Source: Serpula lacrymans var. lacrymans S7.9 (Eukaryota; Basidiomycota; Agaricomycetes; Boletales; Serpulaceae). From it: 64,000 bases of DNA. This document shows positions 12,701 through 25,440 of the stretch, one piece after another; positions within the stretch are counted from its first letter, which is position 1, and every line of letters starts with the position of its first letter. The notes under the pieces were generated by a model. It had not been told where the DNA came from. It was given only the letters and a program-made list of their open reading frames with translations, and did not search any database. The stretch lies in contig NW_006763295.1 of the NCBI RefSeq assembly GCF_000218685.1, forward strand, positions 1,472,430 to 1,536,429. Reading direction: 5' to 3'. Position numbers and translations under genes: made by a program.

Positions 12701-13485
12701 TCGAACGAAAAATGGTTTCAGCTTCTCTGTTCAAATTTTGAATACTGAAGGTCAGCGCAGCCCTTACTAAACTGAACACCCGTTTGATATGTGCTCGCAA
12801 CAGGTATTGCATCACTCGAACAGCTGATGCGCGACTTTTCCTTGCACCATCGTTCAGCGGCTGCACCTGCAGGTTTCGTTCCAAAGGGTGGCGACCTAGT
12901 GTCCGCAAAGTTTTCTGACGGATCATGGTATCGTGCCCGAGTTCGCCGTGCTTCACCTATCAAAAAAGAGGCTGAGGTGACCTTCATCGACTATGGTAAC
13001 CAAGATATAGTCGGTTTCAAAGATGTAAGGCCACTTGACCCCAAGTTCCGCTCCCTGCCTGGCCAGGCCCATGAGGCGCGCCTAAGGTTCGCATCTACTT
13101 GTTAGCTGTGGTTTATTGCTTACTTATGGGCTTCCTCAGCTTTATCAAACTCGTTGGGCCCGAGAGTGATTACCACACAGAAGCTATCGACCGCTTCCGT
13201 TTGCTGTGCGAAGGACGTAAACTAGTGGCAAACATTGATCAGGAGGAGGGATCTCTGCTTCACTTACGTCTCATGGACCCTTCGGACTCAGCAATAGCTC
13301 ACGATCCATTGGGTATCAACGCAGACTTGTTGCGCGAAGGACTGGCGGCACTAGACCGCAAGAGCTGCAAATACTTCTCCGTCTATCCTCAAATTGTAAA
13401 GGGATTGCAAAATGCAGTCTTAAGTGCTAAACGGGACCGTCTAGGGATGTTCGAATTTGGAGACGTCGAGGAAGATGAGGAATAA
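9733..13485 (+). CDS. SND1: Tudor-SN (staphylococcal nuclease domain and Tudor domain protein)
   Basis: A gene of a dozen or more exons starting at MSGKA and ending FGDVEEDEE. Several SN-like OB-fold modules can be read in order: [14 protein letters not shown] and [11 protein letters not shown] (first), with [11 protein letters not shown]; then [17 protein letters not shown]; then [16 protein letters not shown]; then [17 protein letters not shown]. They are followed by a Tudor domain with [18 protein letters not shown] and FIDYGNQD, whose aromatic residues form the methyl-arginine cage, and a final partial SN domain. This order is that of animal and fungal SND1/Tudor-SN, a cytoplasmic protein of RNA granules, splicing and RNA decay. 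The gene is convergent with the TPR/F-box gene, with about 115 bp between stops. The N-terminal exons are very short, so those junctions are the least certain. Confidence 0.93.
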
Positions 13486-13599
13486 ATATCTATTTTTATT
13501 TCTTGTTGTGTTCCTTTCTACCCATGAAAATATCATCATCTTAGCATTCGAGCCTGACGTCAAGCCAAAGCATAGCGATAAAGAACACCCCGTTTCTCC

Positions 13600-15338
13600 T
13601 CATCGCCTCCTAGATTCCTTTTTTGACATAAATACGCAACTCACTTGCCTCACTTTAGTCCTAAGCCATGGCAAACACCCTGCTTCAATGTTTATGCATC
13701 CATCAAGTTTAATGGAATCAATTTGAGAGACCAAGCTGTCTACCTTCACATCTGTAGATGTGTCCTCCGTGCACTCAGCAGCGAGCCGACTTTTGATGAA
13801 ACGCATGACAGGTCCTGTCAGTAAGTCGGAGCAGTGAGAAAGATCCACATCTTTTAGAGAGGGACATATGACCGCATTTGAAGTGGGGTGGACATGGTCC
13901 GAAGGAGCAACTCTTGAAAGCTCCTCTAATATTGCACTTGCTGCTCCGTAGATAGAAGATATTTCCAGAATATGTAGCGCAGGTGCCACTTGAAGTAATT
14001 GTATCAGAGACGTTGCCGAAAGCTGACATTTGCCTATTCGAAGTTCGTTTAGACAAGGTAAGCCCTGTCGCGTATATTGAGCCAACACTTCATCCATCGC
14101 AGCGTCATTAAAGAGACGCAATGTGCGCAGTGATGGAGCGTGGACGTTATCTATGATGGGACGGAAACAATTGACATTTTGAAGCTCTAAGTGCTTGAGA
14201 TGGGCCATTGTTAAAGGAGACGACGGCTGTGCCATGTCATTGAGAGTCCTACAGTCAATACTGAGCGTTTCCAGCATAGGATTCGCTTCTATGGCCGCTA
14301 AAACCTCAATGGAGGCGGGCACGCGAGCACGGTGAATGATGAGTGATTTGAGGCGACGAATGTTATCCCATGGAGCAAGGCCGAAGGAATTAGAGCCAGT
14401 CAGAGTAAGGCTTTGGAGCCTGGCGTCTGTGAGAAGGATCAATAACCAGTCCAGCAAGTTGCCGTCTTGTACTTCCAGCTCCTCTAAACAGGAAAGAACT
14501 TGAACCTTTCCCAATTTAATTAAACACCGATGGAACTGATCCAAGATATGGCCCTGTAGGCAGCATACTCGCAGTGATTCCCAAGACAAAGTTTCCAACT
14601 CGCTCAGAGCCTGCATGCCATCTGGAAAGGACATGGATTCTCGGAACAACAGGGTGGAGATGGAGGCACGCGATCGTTTTATCCACGTCTGAGCTTTGCG
14701 TGTAGGATGTCTGTTGGACAGCACCAACGTACGCCAGAGAGAAGGTGTGTTAAGCGTGACTGCACGCCATTGTCGACACACACGCGACAAAGTGACGGAA
14801 AAAGCTGGATCCAATTCTGTAACTGAGGCAAAGATAAGACCGAAAATTTCCACTGGAAGTTTGCCAAAGTGGTACGCAGTCTTAGAGAGATATTCTCGTC
14901 GACGTTGCGCAACCACTAGCTGCGCCTCTACAGCCCGACGCCTCAAAGCCACTAACTCTCCACGTCGACGCGCATCGTCCGATTTGACACGATCTAGGGC
15001 AAAGTCAACCATCTTTAGGGCTGCGTCGTGTTTCTTCAATTCGTGAAACAGTCGCGCAGAACGGGCATAGCCCTGCCAACGTTCGGGAGCGAGGTCGATG
15101 ACCTTTTTGGAATCTTGGAGACTTTCCCTATGGTTCCCGAGCTGTTCATACACTGCAGCGCGACAATCATACACTGTGAACTGATCGCATCCGAGTGCAA
15201 TGGCCTTCAACTTCGTTCAGAGTAGTCCACAGTTATCTACTATGCAAGGCATACCTCGTTAAAATATGTTAACGCGTTCTGATATTCAGATAACTTGAAA
15301 CAGGAAACCCCTTTTTGAAAAGCACCCTTCCAGACCAT
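13600..15338 (-). CDS. TPR, F-box and leucine-rich repeat protein
   Basis: Two exons, 15255-15338 and 13600-15210, join in phase 0. Exon 1 adds MVWKGAFQKG and ALTYFNE, the first TPR helix. Residues 1-120 form a TPR array (YDCRAAVYEQLGNHRES, AYARSARLF-type helices) of the kind seen in fungal Pof3-like F-box proteins. An F-box follows at about residues 140-190 (LPVEIFGLIFASV, VCRQWRAVTLNTPSLWRTL). The remaining 350 residues are irregular leucine-rich repeats (LRVCCLQG, LKHLELQNVNC, LRTLRLF, LKDVDLSHCSDL, IDSIKLDGC). The F-box should bind Skp1 in an SCF ubiquitin ligase, with the LRRs recruiting the substrate; the TPR plus F-box plus LRR order matches S. pombe Pof3, but this assignment is inference. 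Confidence 0.88.
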
Positions 15339-15556
15339 CAATTTCGCACTGGTGACGATGAAGAATGTCGTTGTGTAACAAGATACTTCAATGAATTCCC
15401 GAACGACTCTGTCGCACTCACGTGACTAGGCGTTTTTGTTTGCAATTGCATGTATTCGACTAGATAAATTTAGTGTACTATATCTACGGAGAGGTGAGGT
15501 ACTTTAACAAGCTAGTATACTAAGAAGCGATAGGCCAAAGTCCATGGATTGAGTTT

Positions 15557-17682
15557 TCAGCTTGAAAAAAGCCGGGCTTTCGTGGAGTTCCACCAGACTT
15601 TAAACAAAAAGGACGGGAACATCATCTCAGTTGGGGCCTCCAAGAATGCGCTAACAGCCCAGAATATTGTTGAGGTCTCGTCATCCTAGCGTTGTATGAT
15701 AAGCCCAGCTAAGCTTGTAGTACAATATAAGTTTACCTACCGTGATAATCATTGGAAGAAGCTTCCCGTGAATAAATTCTCTCTGATCTTTGCCAAAAGA
15801 ATGATCATCACCCTTCACAGGAACTACAGTCTCGTACCCATAGTCTGAGGCCCGATTCGAGTCCCTAGTGCAACAACATGATAAGATATAGGGGTCCATG
15901 GTCAGCGAATGAAATGATACAAACCATAAGCGACCTGTGCGGTATAGTTGAGATCGGAAGAACTTGTTACTGAAACCAGACGGGATAACAATATTGCCAA
16001 TGGCATCCACTTCCCGCACGGACTTCAGCAAACTATTCAGCGTGACAGCCTCAATGCAAGCCTTAGTGCAGCCTTGCCTGTATGCAAAAATGAGTGAGAT
16101 GCCTACGTATACGTGGAATAGCTTACCCTGGCACTGGATTCAAGGTAAGTACAGAATCTCCTATAGCAATAAAGTTACAGGGTAATTTGGCCGCGCGATG
16201 ATACTGGATGTATGTTGAAGGCGCTTCACTCCAAATTAGCTTCAACGTAATCGACAATCACAATCAATTCCAACTCACGGACACGCCATGTCCATATAGA
16301 TGGAGGATATTGTTTTTCTTCTACCTCATCCAGCAAATTGGACACCCACTCTGGGAGCGGTTCATGTAGAACCATTTCCGAGAAAAAAGTTCTAACATCT
16401 CCAACTGTAGTCATCTTCTCACGAATATCGTAACCTCCGAAAGAGATCTGGACTGTTAGATAGCAGTATCAGGTGGAATCAAATTGACAGAACATGGACA
16501 CCACCTACGCCGGTTGTGTTCACGTAATGCAATGACAATAGCCCTGCCGTCTTGTTTGTAATCTGGTATGCTCACATAGAGGTTTGAGGATGAGCGATCG
16601 ATAGGACAACCAATGGTCTCCAAAAAGTTGGCAGGAACAATGAATTCGCAGGTAGCCGATCCAAGCTTATGGTCGTAGGAGAGAGCGAGATCTGCATACG
16701 GTAAATAACCTGAAGGAGTATCACTTTGTTTGGTATCCACTGGTGTATCCTTGAACCATCGATAGCCACTGGACGCGCGTCCACTGCAATCTGTGTTGTT
16801 GAGGCGTTCATCAGTATCGCTAATAGCGAAGATATCGCTATTTGGGCATACCAATGACAAGTGCAGCACCATAAGTTGTCGTAACGTCACCGGATTGGAC
16901 AGAGACGGATCCTAAACGTTCCCAGTTGTCCGTAGTAGGTTGCACGGCTATTACAGAACCGGTAATTTGCTTGATATTTGAAAAGCGGCACAAGACGAGG
17001 CGGCGCAAGAGTGGTTCATAGATATCTCTACTCAAAGCCATAGCCTCAAACTGAACTTTCTTTGGAGCAGGGATCGGGCGTCCAGAGGTGTGGAATTGAG
17101 GATCAGATGCAGCGCTAGGGTATTCTCCTGTAAATTTTTATGAGGCATAGATGGCAATATTAAGACCCACAATCCCCCTACAGCCGATAATTGTTGATTA
17201 AAATCCGGGAACAGTTTTCGCAGAACCAGAAGACTAAAAGGTTGATAGGCATGTAAGGATAGGTACTGATATACCCGCGAACGACCAGTAGAGCTGATAC
17301 TGTGATCAGCAGATCCGGTGCTGCCTTTCGAGTTCTCGCTGTCCAGGGACTTGAATGCCTCTGGGTCGACGATAATAACTTCGGTGAAGTCATCTGCACA
17401 AATACGAGCGGCAAACAACCCTGCTATACTATTGAAAAAATCATGATTTAGTAGTTCACTAGTAAATTTGGAAGCCGACGGAATTTACCTTCCACCAGCA
17501 ATTACTACGGTACCCTTCTTCTCCCGGTTTCCTGAGCCTGAATCAAGGTCATCGACGTCGTATACAGCAGTATATTTTGCCCGGAGTCTCCGTCTCAGCA
17601 AAGTTGCAAAAATTTTATACGCAATGGAAGTTGCCAGTATGGTTGCTGATACAACCTGTACAGTGTGCACTCGAAGGCACAT
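15557..17682 (-). CDS. membrane-anchored FAD-dependent oxidoreductase / monooxygenase-like
   Basis: A multi-exon gene. From the chosen ATG at 17682 a hydrophobic segment (VVSATILATSIAYKIF) precedes a basic stretch (LLRRRLRAKY), suggesting an N-terminal membrane anchor. The Rossmann motif VVIAGGSIAGLFAARI, split by an intron, binds the ADP part of FAD. The second FAD motif, IAIGDSVLTLNPVPGQGC, lies near the C-terminus and matches the GD box of class A flavin monooxygenases. The middle reads SRDIYEPLLRRLVL, usual for this group. The last exon, after a 53 bp intron ending ctag, is 15557 to about 15680 and ends KARLFSS. The substrate is unknown. It is divergent from an MFS transporter 0.6 kb away, which may mean shared regulation. 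The upstream start is not certain. Confidence 0.72.
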
Positions 17683-18280
17683 GATAGCGACAGTCAGACT
17701 TCGCAGTTGGAGAGAACACACCAAGTTACTACAGTACAGCAGGAATTTTTTGTATATATGCAGCTAATCCAAGTCTTACGTTAGTGATGAAGGTGGAACT
17801 TCAAATGACCGGGTCCTCCGAGTCGTGTGGGATGAAACTATTACACGGCTAGTTCGGCAAAATGTTACCCAAAGGACCAAAGACTGCAAGACCTTTGTCG
17901 GAGGTTTTTCGTCCACCTGCAATGTACTTTGATGGGCAGAGTAAGCGGATCTAGCCAAATGTATGAGTGATGTGCTGTGATGTGACGCCACGAACTACTT
18001 AGGCTTTTCGGACGTTGCCAGCCAAGCCAAGGTGCGGGGGAAGTAAACCCGACATTCTCCCGTTTGTACGTCTGCTACTAGTAAGGACTGTCCAAACAAA
18101 ACGCTGCAGCACCTTTATAAAGCTGAAAAATAGATTGAATCCCATGAGTAGGATTATTCGACTTTGACGGCTTTTTCGCTCATATCTCAAGCCATTTTTC
18201 GACCACGAACGACCCAGTTTCAGTGGTAAGCAGTCAGGTATTCCTTTCGTAAATCGATAACTCACAAATGACACGTAGTT
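17683..18280. promoter_or_regulatory. divergent intergenic region between FAD oxidoreductase and MFS gene
   Basis: About 0.6 kb separates the two divergent starts. Minus-strand open frames at 17776-17991 and 17999-18274 do not join to the FAD gene in frame by any splice I could find; they could include a 5' UTR exon. Confidence 0.35.
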
Positions 18281-20389
18281 ATGTCTACTTCCCTTCCGAA
18301 GGATGGAATCAATGCTGGTACGGCCCAGTTCTACAAAAGTATGGCCTCTGGAGTCGACGTCGTCGACGTTCCCAAAACAGAAGACATCGAACTATCCATC
18401 AGAGCCGGAGCACCAGAAGATAAGTCTTCAAAGCCTGTGGTTTCTTCTGCAGTCGGGTTCGAAAAAAATATGTTTTTGGCGTCACAGACAGAAGAGCAGA
18501 AGCGTAAAGCCCGCATGCAAATGATGTGTTTATACTGGTCCTTTTTTCTTTTGGGTTGGAATGACGGTAGCACTGGGCCTCTTTTGCCCCGGATTCAATC
18601 TGTGTATCATGTATGTCAACGAATTGTTTGTTGATGTGAATATATTCCTCAGCTTGAGGACAGGTAAACTTTACTATTGTTTCGTTGTTGTTCGTTTCTT
18701 TGTGTGTCGTACGTTTACTCCTCACTTTCCACGCAACCCGAGCTAAGGTCTTTGTTAGGGATGTATAGCTGGAGCAGTGATTAATGTCATGTTAACTGAC
18801 AAAGTGGGATTTGGAAAGGTGTGTCTATACTTTTCAAAAAAAATGACCATTTAAATGATATAGCTGTTTTTTTATCTAGCTGATATTTTTTGGTATACTT
18901 ATGCCATCAAGCTCGGGACCACGTATTAATGTCGGGTATAGGATCTCTCACTCAAATAGTTGCTTATAGTTTGCAAGCCGCTGCCGTACCCTTCCCTGTC
19001 TTTGTGATAGCAAACTTTATCAATGGAGTGGGCTCTGCAGTACAGGTATTTCCCAGTTTATATTTATTATCGCGAAGTTGACACTGCCGCAGGATGCCCA
19101 AGCGAACGGTTTCGTGGCGGCTCTAGATGACAACTCGAAGATGGGCTATCTTCATGCAGTTTATGGTACGGGGACATGTTTCAATAGCATGGGTCTCAAA
19201 TGTGACCTTGAGATTTAGGTGCAGGGGCTCTTGTAGCTCCTCTCGTGTCGACTCAGTTTTCCCAGCTTAAACATTGGTCTTTTCACTATCTGATTTCTCT
19301 TGGGATTTCGTTGTCAAATGTCGCTTTTTTGGCATATACGTTCCGTCTCAAAAAACAGAATGGTACTGCCTCATAATTATATCACCTCGTTTCCATTCAA
19401 TTTTTCCTTGTCAATTTTCAGACTGTCTCGCTGAAATCGGGCTCGATTCCGGTGAAGAGAACGCCTCCGAGACACGTACCTACCGGCAGATTTTCGCACA
19501 GAAGACTGTCCATGTCCTCGCGTTCTTCATTCTAGTTTACGTCGGGGTAGAAGTGACTCTCGGTGGTATGTATCTTTGTGTCTTTATTGCCTGCCCCTGG
19601 TCTGAGGTTGTTCAACCGTGAAGGATGGATCGTTTCTTTTATGATCGATGAACGTGGTGGTGGACCGTCTGCAGGATATATCTCATCTGGGTTTTTTGGA
19701 GGTGCGTCTAGAAATTCATTTTCGTATCATATATAAGTTCCCTACCTAGTATCTGTATCGTCGACAGGTCTTATGGTCGGGCGCGTGGTCCTTTTATGGT
19801 TTAATCGCAAGGTGAACAAGGTCTACTTCGCTTGATGTTTTAAAGTGTTGATTTAGCGAGCGTTAGATGGGTGAACAACGTGCACTACTTGTCTATGCTG
19901 TCCTTGCTATAGGGTAAGCATGCTATGTATCTTGCACGGTCCAGCTTTTGTATTCATTGATTCCTGTAGCTTGGAGCTAGTGGTTTGGCTAGTCCCTTCA
20001 CTAATCGGTGGGGCAGTTGCCGTCTCTCTGGTAGGGGTATTATTAGGCCCGACATACCCATTGGCAGTGAATCATGCTGCTCGTGTTCTTCCCCGTTGGC
20101 TATTAACCAGTATGTGTACCTTTACAATCAAGTTCCGAACTCTTCTGACCAACTTAAAAGGTTCCATCGGGTGGATTGGCGGATTTGGACAAGCGGGGTC
20201 CGCAGTATTTCCTTTTATCACAGGTCTACTCGCTTCGAAGCGAGGAATTCAGACTCTTCAGCCTCTGTATGTCTTTGTGTGTTAATTTCTAGGCAAAGAC
20301 CTTACAACTCCTCCAGCATAGTAGCTATGCTTGCATCAATGCTTGTATTATGGCTAATGGTTCCCAAAGCTGTGCACCGAACAGATTAA
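18281..20389 (+). CDS. MFS transporter
   Basis: About ten or more exons. The first exon encodes a hydrophilic cytoplasmic N-terminus (MSTSLPKDGIN) then YWSFFLLGWNDGSTGPLLPRI, the first membrane helix of fungal MFS proteins of the fucose-permease-like group. Further helices include SLTQIVAYSLQAAAVPFPVF, NFINGVGSAVQDAQANGFV, YLHAVYGAGALVAPL, LAFFILVYVGVEVTLGG, FGGLMVGRVVLLWFN, VWLVPSLIGGAVAVSLVGV and IGWIGGFGQAGSAVFPFITG. The cytosolic central loop lies around EENASETRTYRQIFAQK. A 61 bp intron (gtatac to tatag) inside the third coding segment is needed to reach GSLTQIVAY; reading through it hits a stop. Substrate unknown; a plasma-membrane symporter is likely. The 3' end converges on the zinc-knuckle gene 217 bp away. 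Confidence 0.88.
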
Positions 20390-20606
20390 GGATCCATTAA
20401 CCAACCAAGGGCTTCAAGGTAAGGGTCGCGATAATGTCTAGGTGGGCTGAGCGAGGCATGATGCAGTACTATTTTGAAATGCGAGTTAATTTGTATGCGA
20501 TTTTAACCCAGATGTCAATGTAGATTGAAAGATTATGATGAACAAGGGAAATGCTATACTGGACACGACGTACAGTCAAAATCTAGAGGGGTTAATCACG
20601 AGATAA

Positions 20607-23600
20607 CTAAACATAATTGAGAAGTCCTGCTTTCTTCTTACGAGTGGAACCCGCCCTCTTTGACTCTGGAATATGAGATGGAGTTCCTCCATCCTCTGAA
20701 CCTGACTCGGAAGATGTATCCTCCTCTCCGTCTGAGTCTTCCGTGTAGGCATTTGTAACCTTCCTGTTGGAAATCTTTTGGAGCGATGCTGGTATATCGC
20801 TTGAAAAAGAAACTTGTTGACTTGCGATTTCAGTGAGACTGCGATAGGGTATGGTTGACTTCTGCGTTTGATTCCGCTGAGAACGCCCCATCGTGGTCTG
20901 CTCTGACTCTGATTCAGAAGAAGATGGTGATCCAAGATGTGTCCTTATGGTGGGAGGTTCCATAGCAGGCTCGTTCCACTGAGAGTATGGGAATGGGACC
21001 TGACTCTCTGTGAGAATGAACAAGGGATCATGATTCTTCAAAGTATCATCTACGTCTTCGTTGTCGGTGACGTTGTAGCCGTTTGCAACAGATGTAACCC
21101 CTTTGTTAATCAGCGGGGAACTAAGTGCAGAACTACTAGGCTGGAGTTCGTCTATTGCAATTGATGAATCCGGAATCAGTGGCGAGGAAGGTTCACGTAG
21201 AGTGGCCCATTGCTGCAGAGAAGGAGGAGGAGGAGGAGAAAGGGCCGTATCATTCTCAGCTGATCCACGAGGGATTACAGTAGTGCTAGGGATAGTGGCA
21301 TTAGCGGCAGCATCGCCACCGTCCTTCTGTACAGTTTTGGCTGATTCTCTTGTTTGCCCAGCTTTTTTGCTCTGTTGAGGTTTGGTCGCTTTGGGAGGCA
21401 AGGCTCGTTGCGTTGCGCTCCTTGTTCTCCTGGGGGCGTTAACTACGTCACGGTTTGTTGCGGCGGTGGACTGTCTACTGGACCTCCTGGTAGACGGTAG
21501 TACTGAGCTATCCCTGATAACAGCCTCGGGCAAGTCTGTACCGGCCTTTCCACCCCGCGTTTTCATCCGGTGAGCCACGCCTGGCTTTGGGGTGGAATGA
21601 CTCGACAATTGATTCCCAAAGTCACGATTAAAGGAATCTGTATCATTCGTCACAATCGAACCAGTTCCGTCCTCGTCTTCTGCAAGCGATTTCACGGTAG
21701 TTTGGACTTCGGGAATAGACAGTATTTTCGGCCTTCCAACGGGGGCTGGCGAGGGTATGCATAATGCAGTGGTCCCTTTTACAGCCTCTGACCCAATTTT
21801 AACAACCTCGGTTCGTTCATTGTTATCGTCATTCTGCTGATTTGACTCAACGGTAACGTTTCCTGTCACATCCGGTGTAGCTTGCTGTGTAATGTCTGGT
21901 AGCCCTCCTAAGGTTACCAAGCCTCCTGGCTCAGGTGACGCAGTGGAGTTTAATGCATCCATGCCTTGACCATTCAATGTAGGAGTAGACGAGGACGAGG
22001 ATTCCGCTGCTCCTGCCATCATGATATCTTGGTCAGTGTGGGTATTCGCCGATTTCTTCTGTAAGGTCGTGGTTGCTGCTTCATCAGGAGCTTCTAAGGA
22101 CGGTTCACCCGTAATTATCGAGCTTTCTTTTCCACCCATGTCTTTTGGCAGAGTATCGGGAGGGGGGGTGGACTTGCGAAAGTTTCCAGAGTCCTGATCA
22201 TCAACAGCCTCTGATGGAGGCTCTGAAAGAAATGGTATGTCCTCGCCGTCCTCGCCGTCAGGTGATGCTTCGGCTTGTGACTCCTCGTCGGAGGAAAAAT
22301 TGGTTTTATCAAACTTTTTGGAAAAACGTCGATAATCGCGATCCTCCTTTTCCTCGTCCAATAGTTTATCCTTTTCGTCCTCATCATCATGATCACTTGT
22401 ACTCGAAGAAAGTATTTCCTGGAGAATACTCTTTGATTTACCTGGACCACGAATCAATTCATCCAAGTCGACTTCAGCAAGAGAGAGATGATCTAGAGCT
22501 GCTAGATTCATGCGGTCTTGCTCGGTAGGATCAGATGGTCCATCATTGTCTTCGTCATCATCGGAGCCTTCACTGCTGCTTCCTTCATCTCTACTCTCTA
22601 CAGTAACCTCGGAAATTTGGCCAGTACGAACCATCGATGGCCAAGACGAGCTATGCTTATCTGAAGTGCTTGATGAAACGATTGGCTTACTACCAACATC
22701 TTCGGGAGTGTCAGAAGTTGTGAAGTTGCGTGGTGAAATGCCTGCCGATAAACCATTAGGTGCTGTGGACGTACTTTCTTGCGCCGTTGCATCGCGAATA
22801 AGCTCTTGTAGCTCTTCGATGAGTCTCGCATGATCCCTCTTATCACCATTTTCAAGTTCTTCGAGGCGTTTCTGCATAGCATCTGAACCCGCTAGGATTA
22901 CTGGGCATTGATAACGAAGATGAAAGGGGGAGGTAAGACAGACAGGACAAGGGGTCTTAACCGTAGTCTGAACAGCAGGAGGCATCGCTACGACAACATC
23001 AGAGTCCGGCACTTGCGAGACCTTTGACTTAGGCTTCGCTCTTTTACGCACAGGCTTATCAGAACGGCTGCTTCGAGCAGGGTCCTCCAAACCAGAAGGT
23101 GGAGACGGGGTAGCTGGTTCCTCATTATTTGATTGCAGGACAGATGCAATTGCAGCGTCTACAGCAGCAAATGACGATCTCAAATCAGGCGAGGATAATG
23201 GTGCTTTCTTCTTTCGGCGAGGGACTGTATAGTTGTTCGTTAGAAACAGGAGAATAATCGTCTTAACTTATACGTACCATCCGTATCGGCATGTTCACTA
23301 GTCGTTTCGGTTTCCTCAGCTTTGCGTTTTGCTTGCTTTGACTTTTCTGTATTATATCGGTCAACTGAGAGTAACGATGATGGAAGCTTGGCTCACTTGT
23401 GACTTCGACTTCAGACTTTGAGTCATCAACCAAGCTTTTACGGCGCTTTGATAGCGCTAGAAGAGAGTATGTTATTACGGGTGGATCCAAGACAGAAGTA
23501 CATGACATACAGCTGCTTGCACCATGCAATGAAGTATTCTCCGAAACACCTTCATCTACAGGTAATAGTTTGTCCTTCTTTTCTATGCGAATGTGGTTAT

Positions 23601-24971
23601 ATTCACCCGGAAACTAACGCAACTATTTACATACTTATTTCTGAGGGCCGAGGGGTTTTCCCAGCAGCTTTCCCGGTAACAGTCTTCTGAAACTCCCGAG
23701 CAACTTCTGTAGAATAATTAACGAGTGAGCTTTTCCTAGAGCAAAGTGTTTGAATTTACCAGCAGCTATATCATCGATATTTATCGTGGGGCCGTCTCCT
23801 TCTCCTGCTTTATTTGCCGAAGCTATGATTTTGTCTGATTTCTTCGTTCTCTTCCTTGCTTTCGGAGGTTCACTAGGGAGGATTCCCTCTGATGACACAG
23901 ACAAGGGCACATCTGGCGTGTCTTGTGCCCCGGACAAGAGGACATTAGAGTCAACGAGCGGCTCCGCTAACGGAGGAATCTGCTTGGTGCTACTAGTCTT
24001 CCTTGGCTTTTTAGACTTTTTATCAGATGCGGTTTTGGCCACTGCAGCCTTGGAGGAGGAGGGATCAGAGACTGTGACAGGGGTGACCTCTTGTTCCTTT
24101 GCGAGCGCCGTCTTGTCCACCACCGAGATTGCCTCCACGCCATCTGCTGTATCGTCCACTGATTGACTTTTTTTCGTGCTTCGTCTTTTCTTGGGCATAG
24201 GAGCTACCTCTGCATCGGACTGCTCTGGTCCAAGAGATTTGGCTCTGTCGGTGTTCATTTTTCGTTTCTTAGTGAGTGATGGAGTACTACTACGCGGTTT
24301 GGGGGTCTGTGGATCAGGGGTGTCATCGAATGACACTTTGCGCTTCTTCCTCGATGAACTGGGCGCTTTTGATGGGCCTGTAGTATTGGATACAACTGGG
24401 AGTACATCACGGTTTTGTGCAGTGTCTGTCGCAGGTTCTGGAGGTCTGGGAAGGGCCACAGTAGGCGTAAGCACAGGGACTTCTGTATTCTTCTGTAATT
24501 ATTATAAGGGCTGTCAGAGTAACCTCAACATAAGCAAGCTGGACGCGCACCGAAGCCCTGGGCGTATGCGATTGCTTTTTGGGACTGGCCACTGTTACAT
24601 GGACATCGACGGAGGAAGCGTTCCTGACCAGTGCAGAGAAAGCATCAAAGTCATCATCTAAAATGCAACTTGATGAAATTCAGGACTGTATTCATGTGAG
24701 AGGCGATGTACCATCGTCAAGATCAATAGCTTTCCCTCCTCTCATTTGTTTCATTCGTAAAACAGCATCATGAGATAGCTCCAGCTTTCTCCGCACCACC
24801 TCCTTCGTTTCCTCGAGTGATTTTTCTAAGATGAGATTGCACTTAACGCGGACATGCCAGTCGATGGATCAATCAAGGGTTACCTTTGAATAACCTATCG
24901 AAGGTGCGACCTGCTGCATGATACGTGATTCTGGGCACATCATCGTCTCTTTTTCGCTTCAGCCCCTCCAT
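20607..24971 (-). CDS. large disordered nuclear protein with C2HC zinc knuckle
   Basis: A multi-exon gene of more than 1300 residues. The start MEGLKRKRDDDV is followed by a segment of about 80 residues with the pattern of a ubiquitin-like or RBD-type beta-grasp fold (TYHAAGRTFDRLF, MRGGKAIDLDDDDDFDAF). A very long low-complexity middle follows, rich in Ser, Pro, Thr and Lys and with many NLS-like stretches (SRKKRKVSFDD, KARKRTKKSDK, RRKKKAPLSS). A compact zinc knuckle CPVC-x5-H-x4-C lies near the start of the 858-residue last exon (CPVCLTSPFHLRYQCP), followed by a short coiled coil. The remainder is acidic/Ser-rich with scattered basic patches (RTRSATQR, KRAGSTRKKK). It is likely a chromatin- or RNA-associated nuclear protein; the name is unknown to me. 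Convergent with the MFS gene and divergent from the GNAT gene. Confidence 0.75.
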
Positions 24972-25440
24972 ACTGTTTGACACGCGAAACTGGTAACGCT
25001 ACGATATCGGCTCTGGGGACTTGCCAGTGGAGGCGTGCTGGAAGTAAAAGCCACCGTGACATGAACACAGAAAATGTGCAAAAAGTGCTTTGCACTTGCT
25101 CACGTGACCAATTCTTTCATTCCACACCCGCGATCACCATTCGAGTTTTAAGTTGAAGCTTTCGTAGTCGACACAGCATCATAATCAGCCTTTCATTAGC
25201 TGACTACCTGGTCGCCGTCTGGGCCGACGGTGCCCGAGCATCACAAAGTCTGACTTAAATTACAGCCGCTGTGCCCTGACCTGCATAGGATTCCGCAGAA
25301 TGTCACCAGACTATAATCGGGGTGTGGTTTGAGGACGATCTACATAAATTCTACGTCAAATCACATATTCTTCATCAGTACTTTCGAACTCCTAATTTAA
25401 ACGAGCATATCTATTGTTTGACCCCTCCTACCTCGTGTCC
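24972..25440. promoter_or_regulatory. divergent promoter region
   Basis: 469 bp between the divergent starts of the zinc-knuckle protein (-) and the GNAT acetyltransferase (+). No ORF of note. Presumed bidirectional promoter. Confidence 0.4.
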
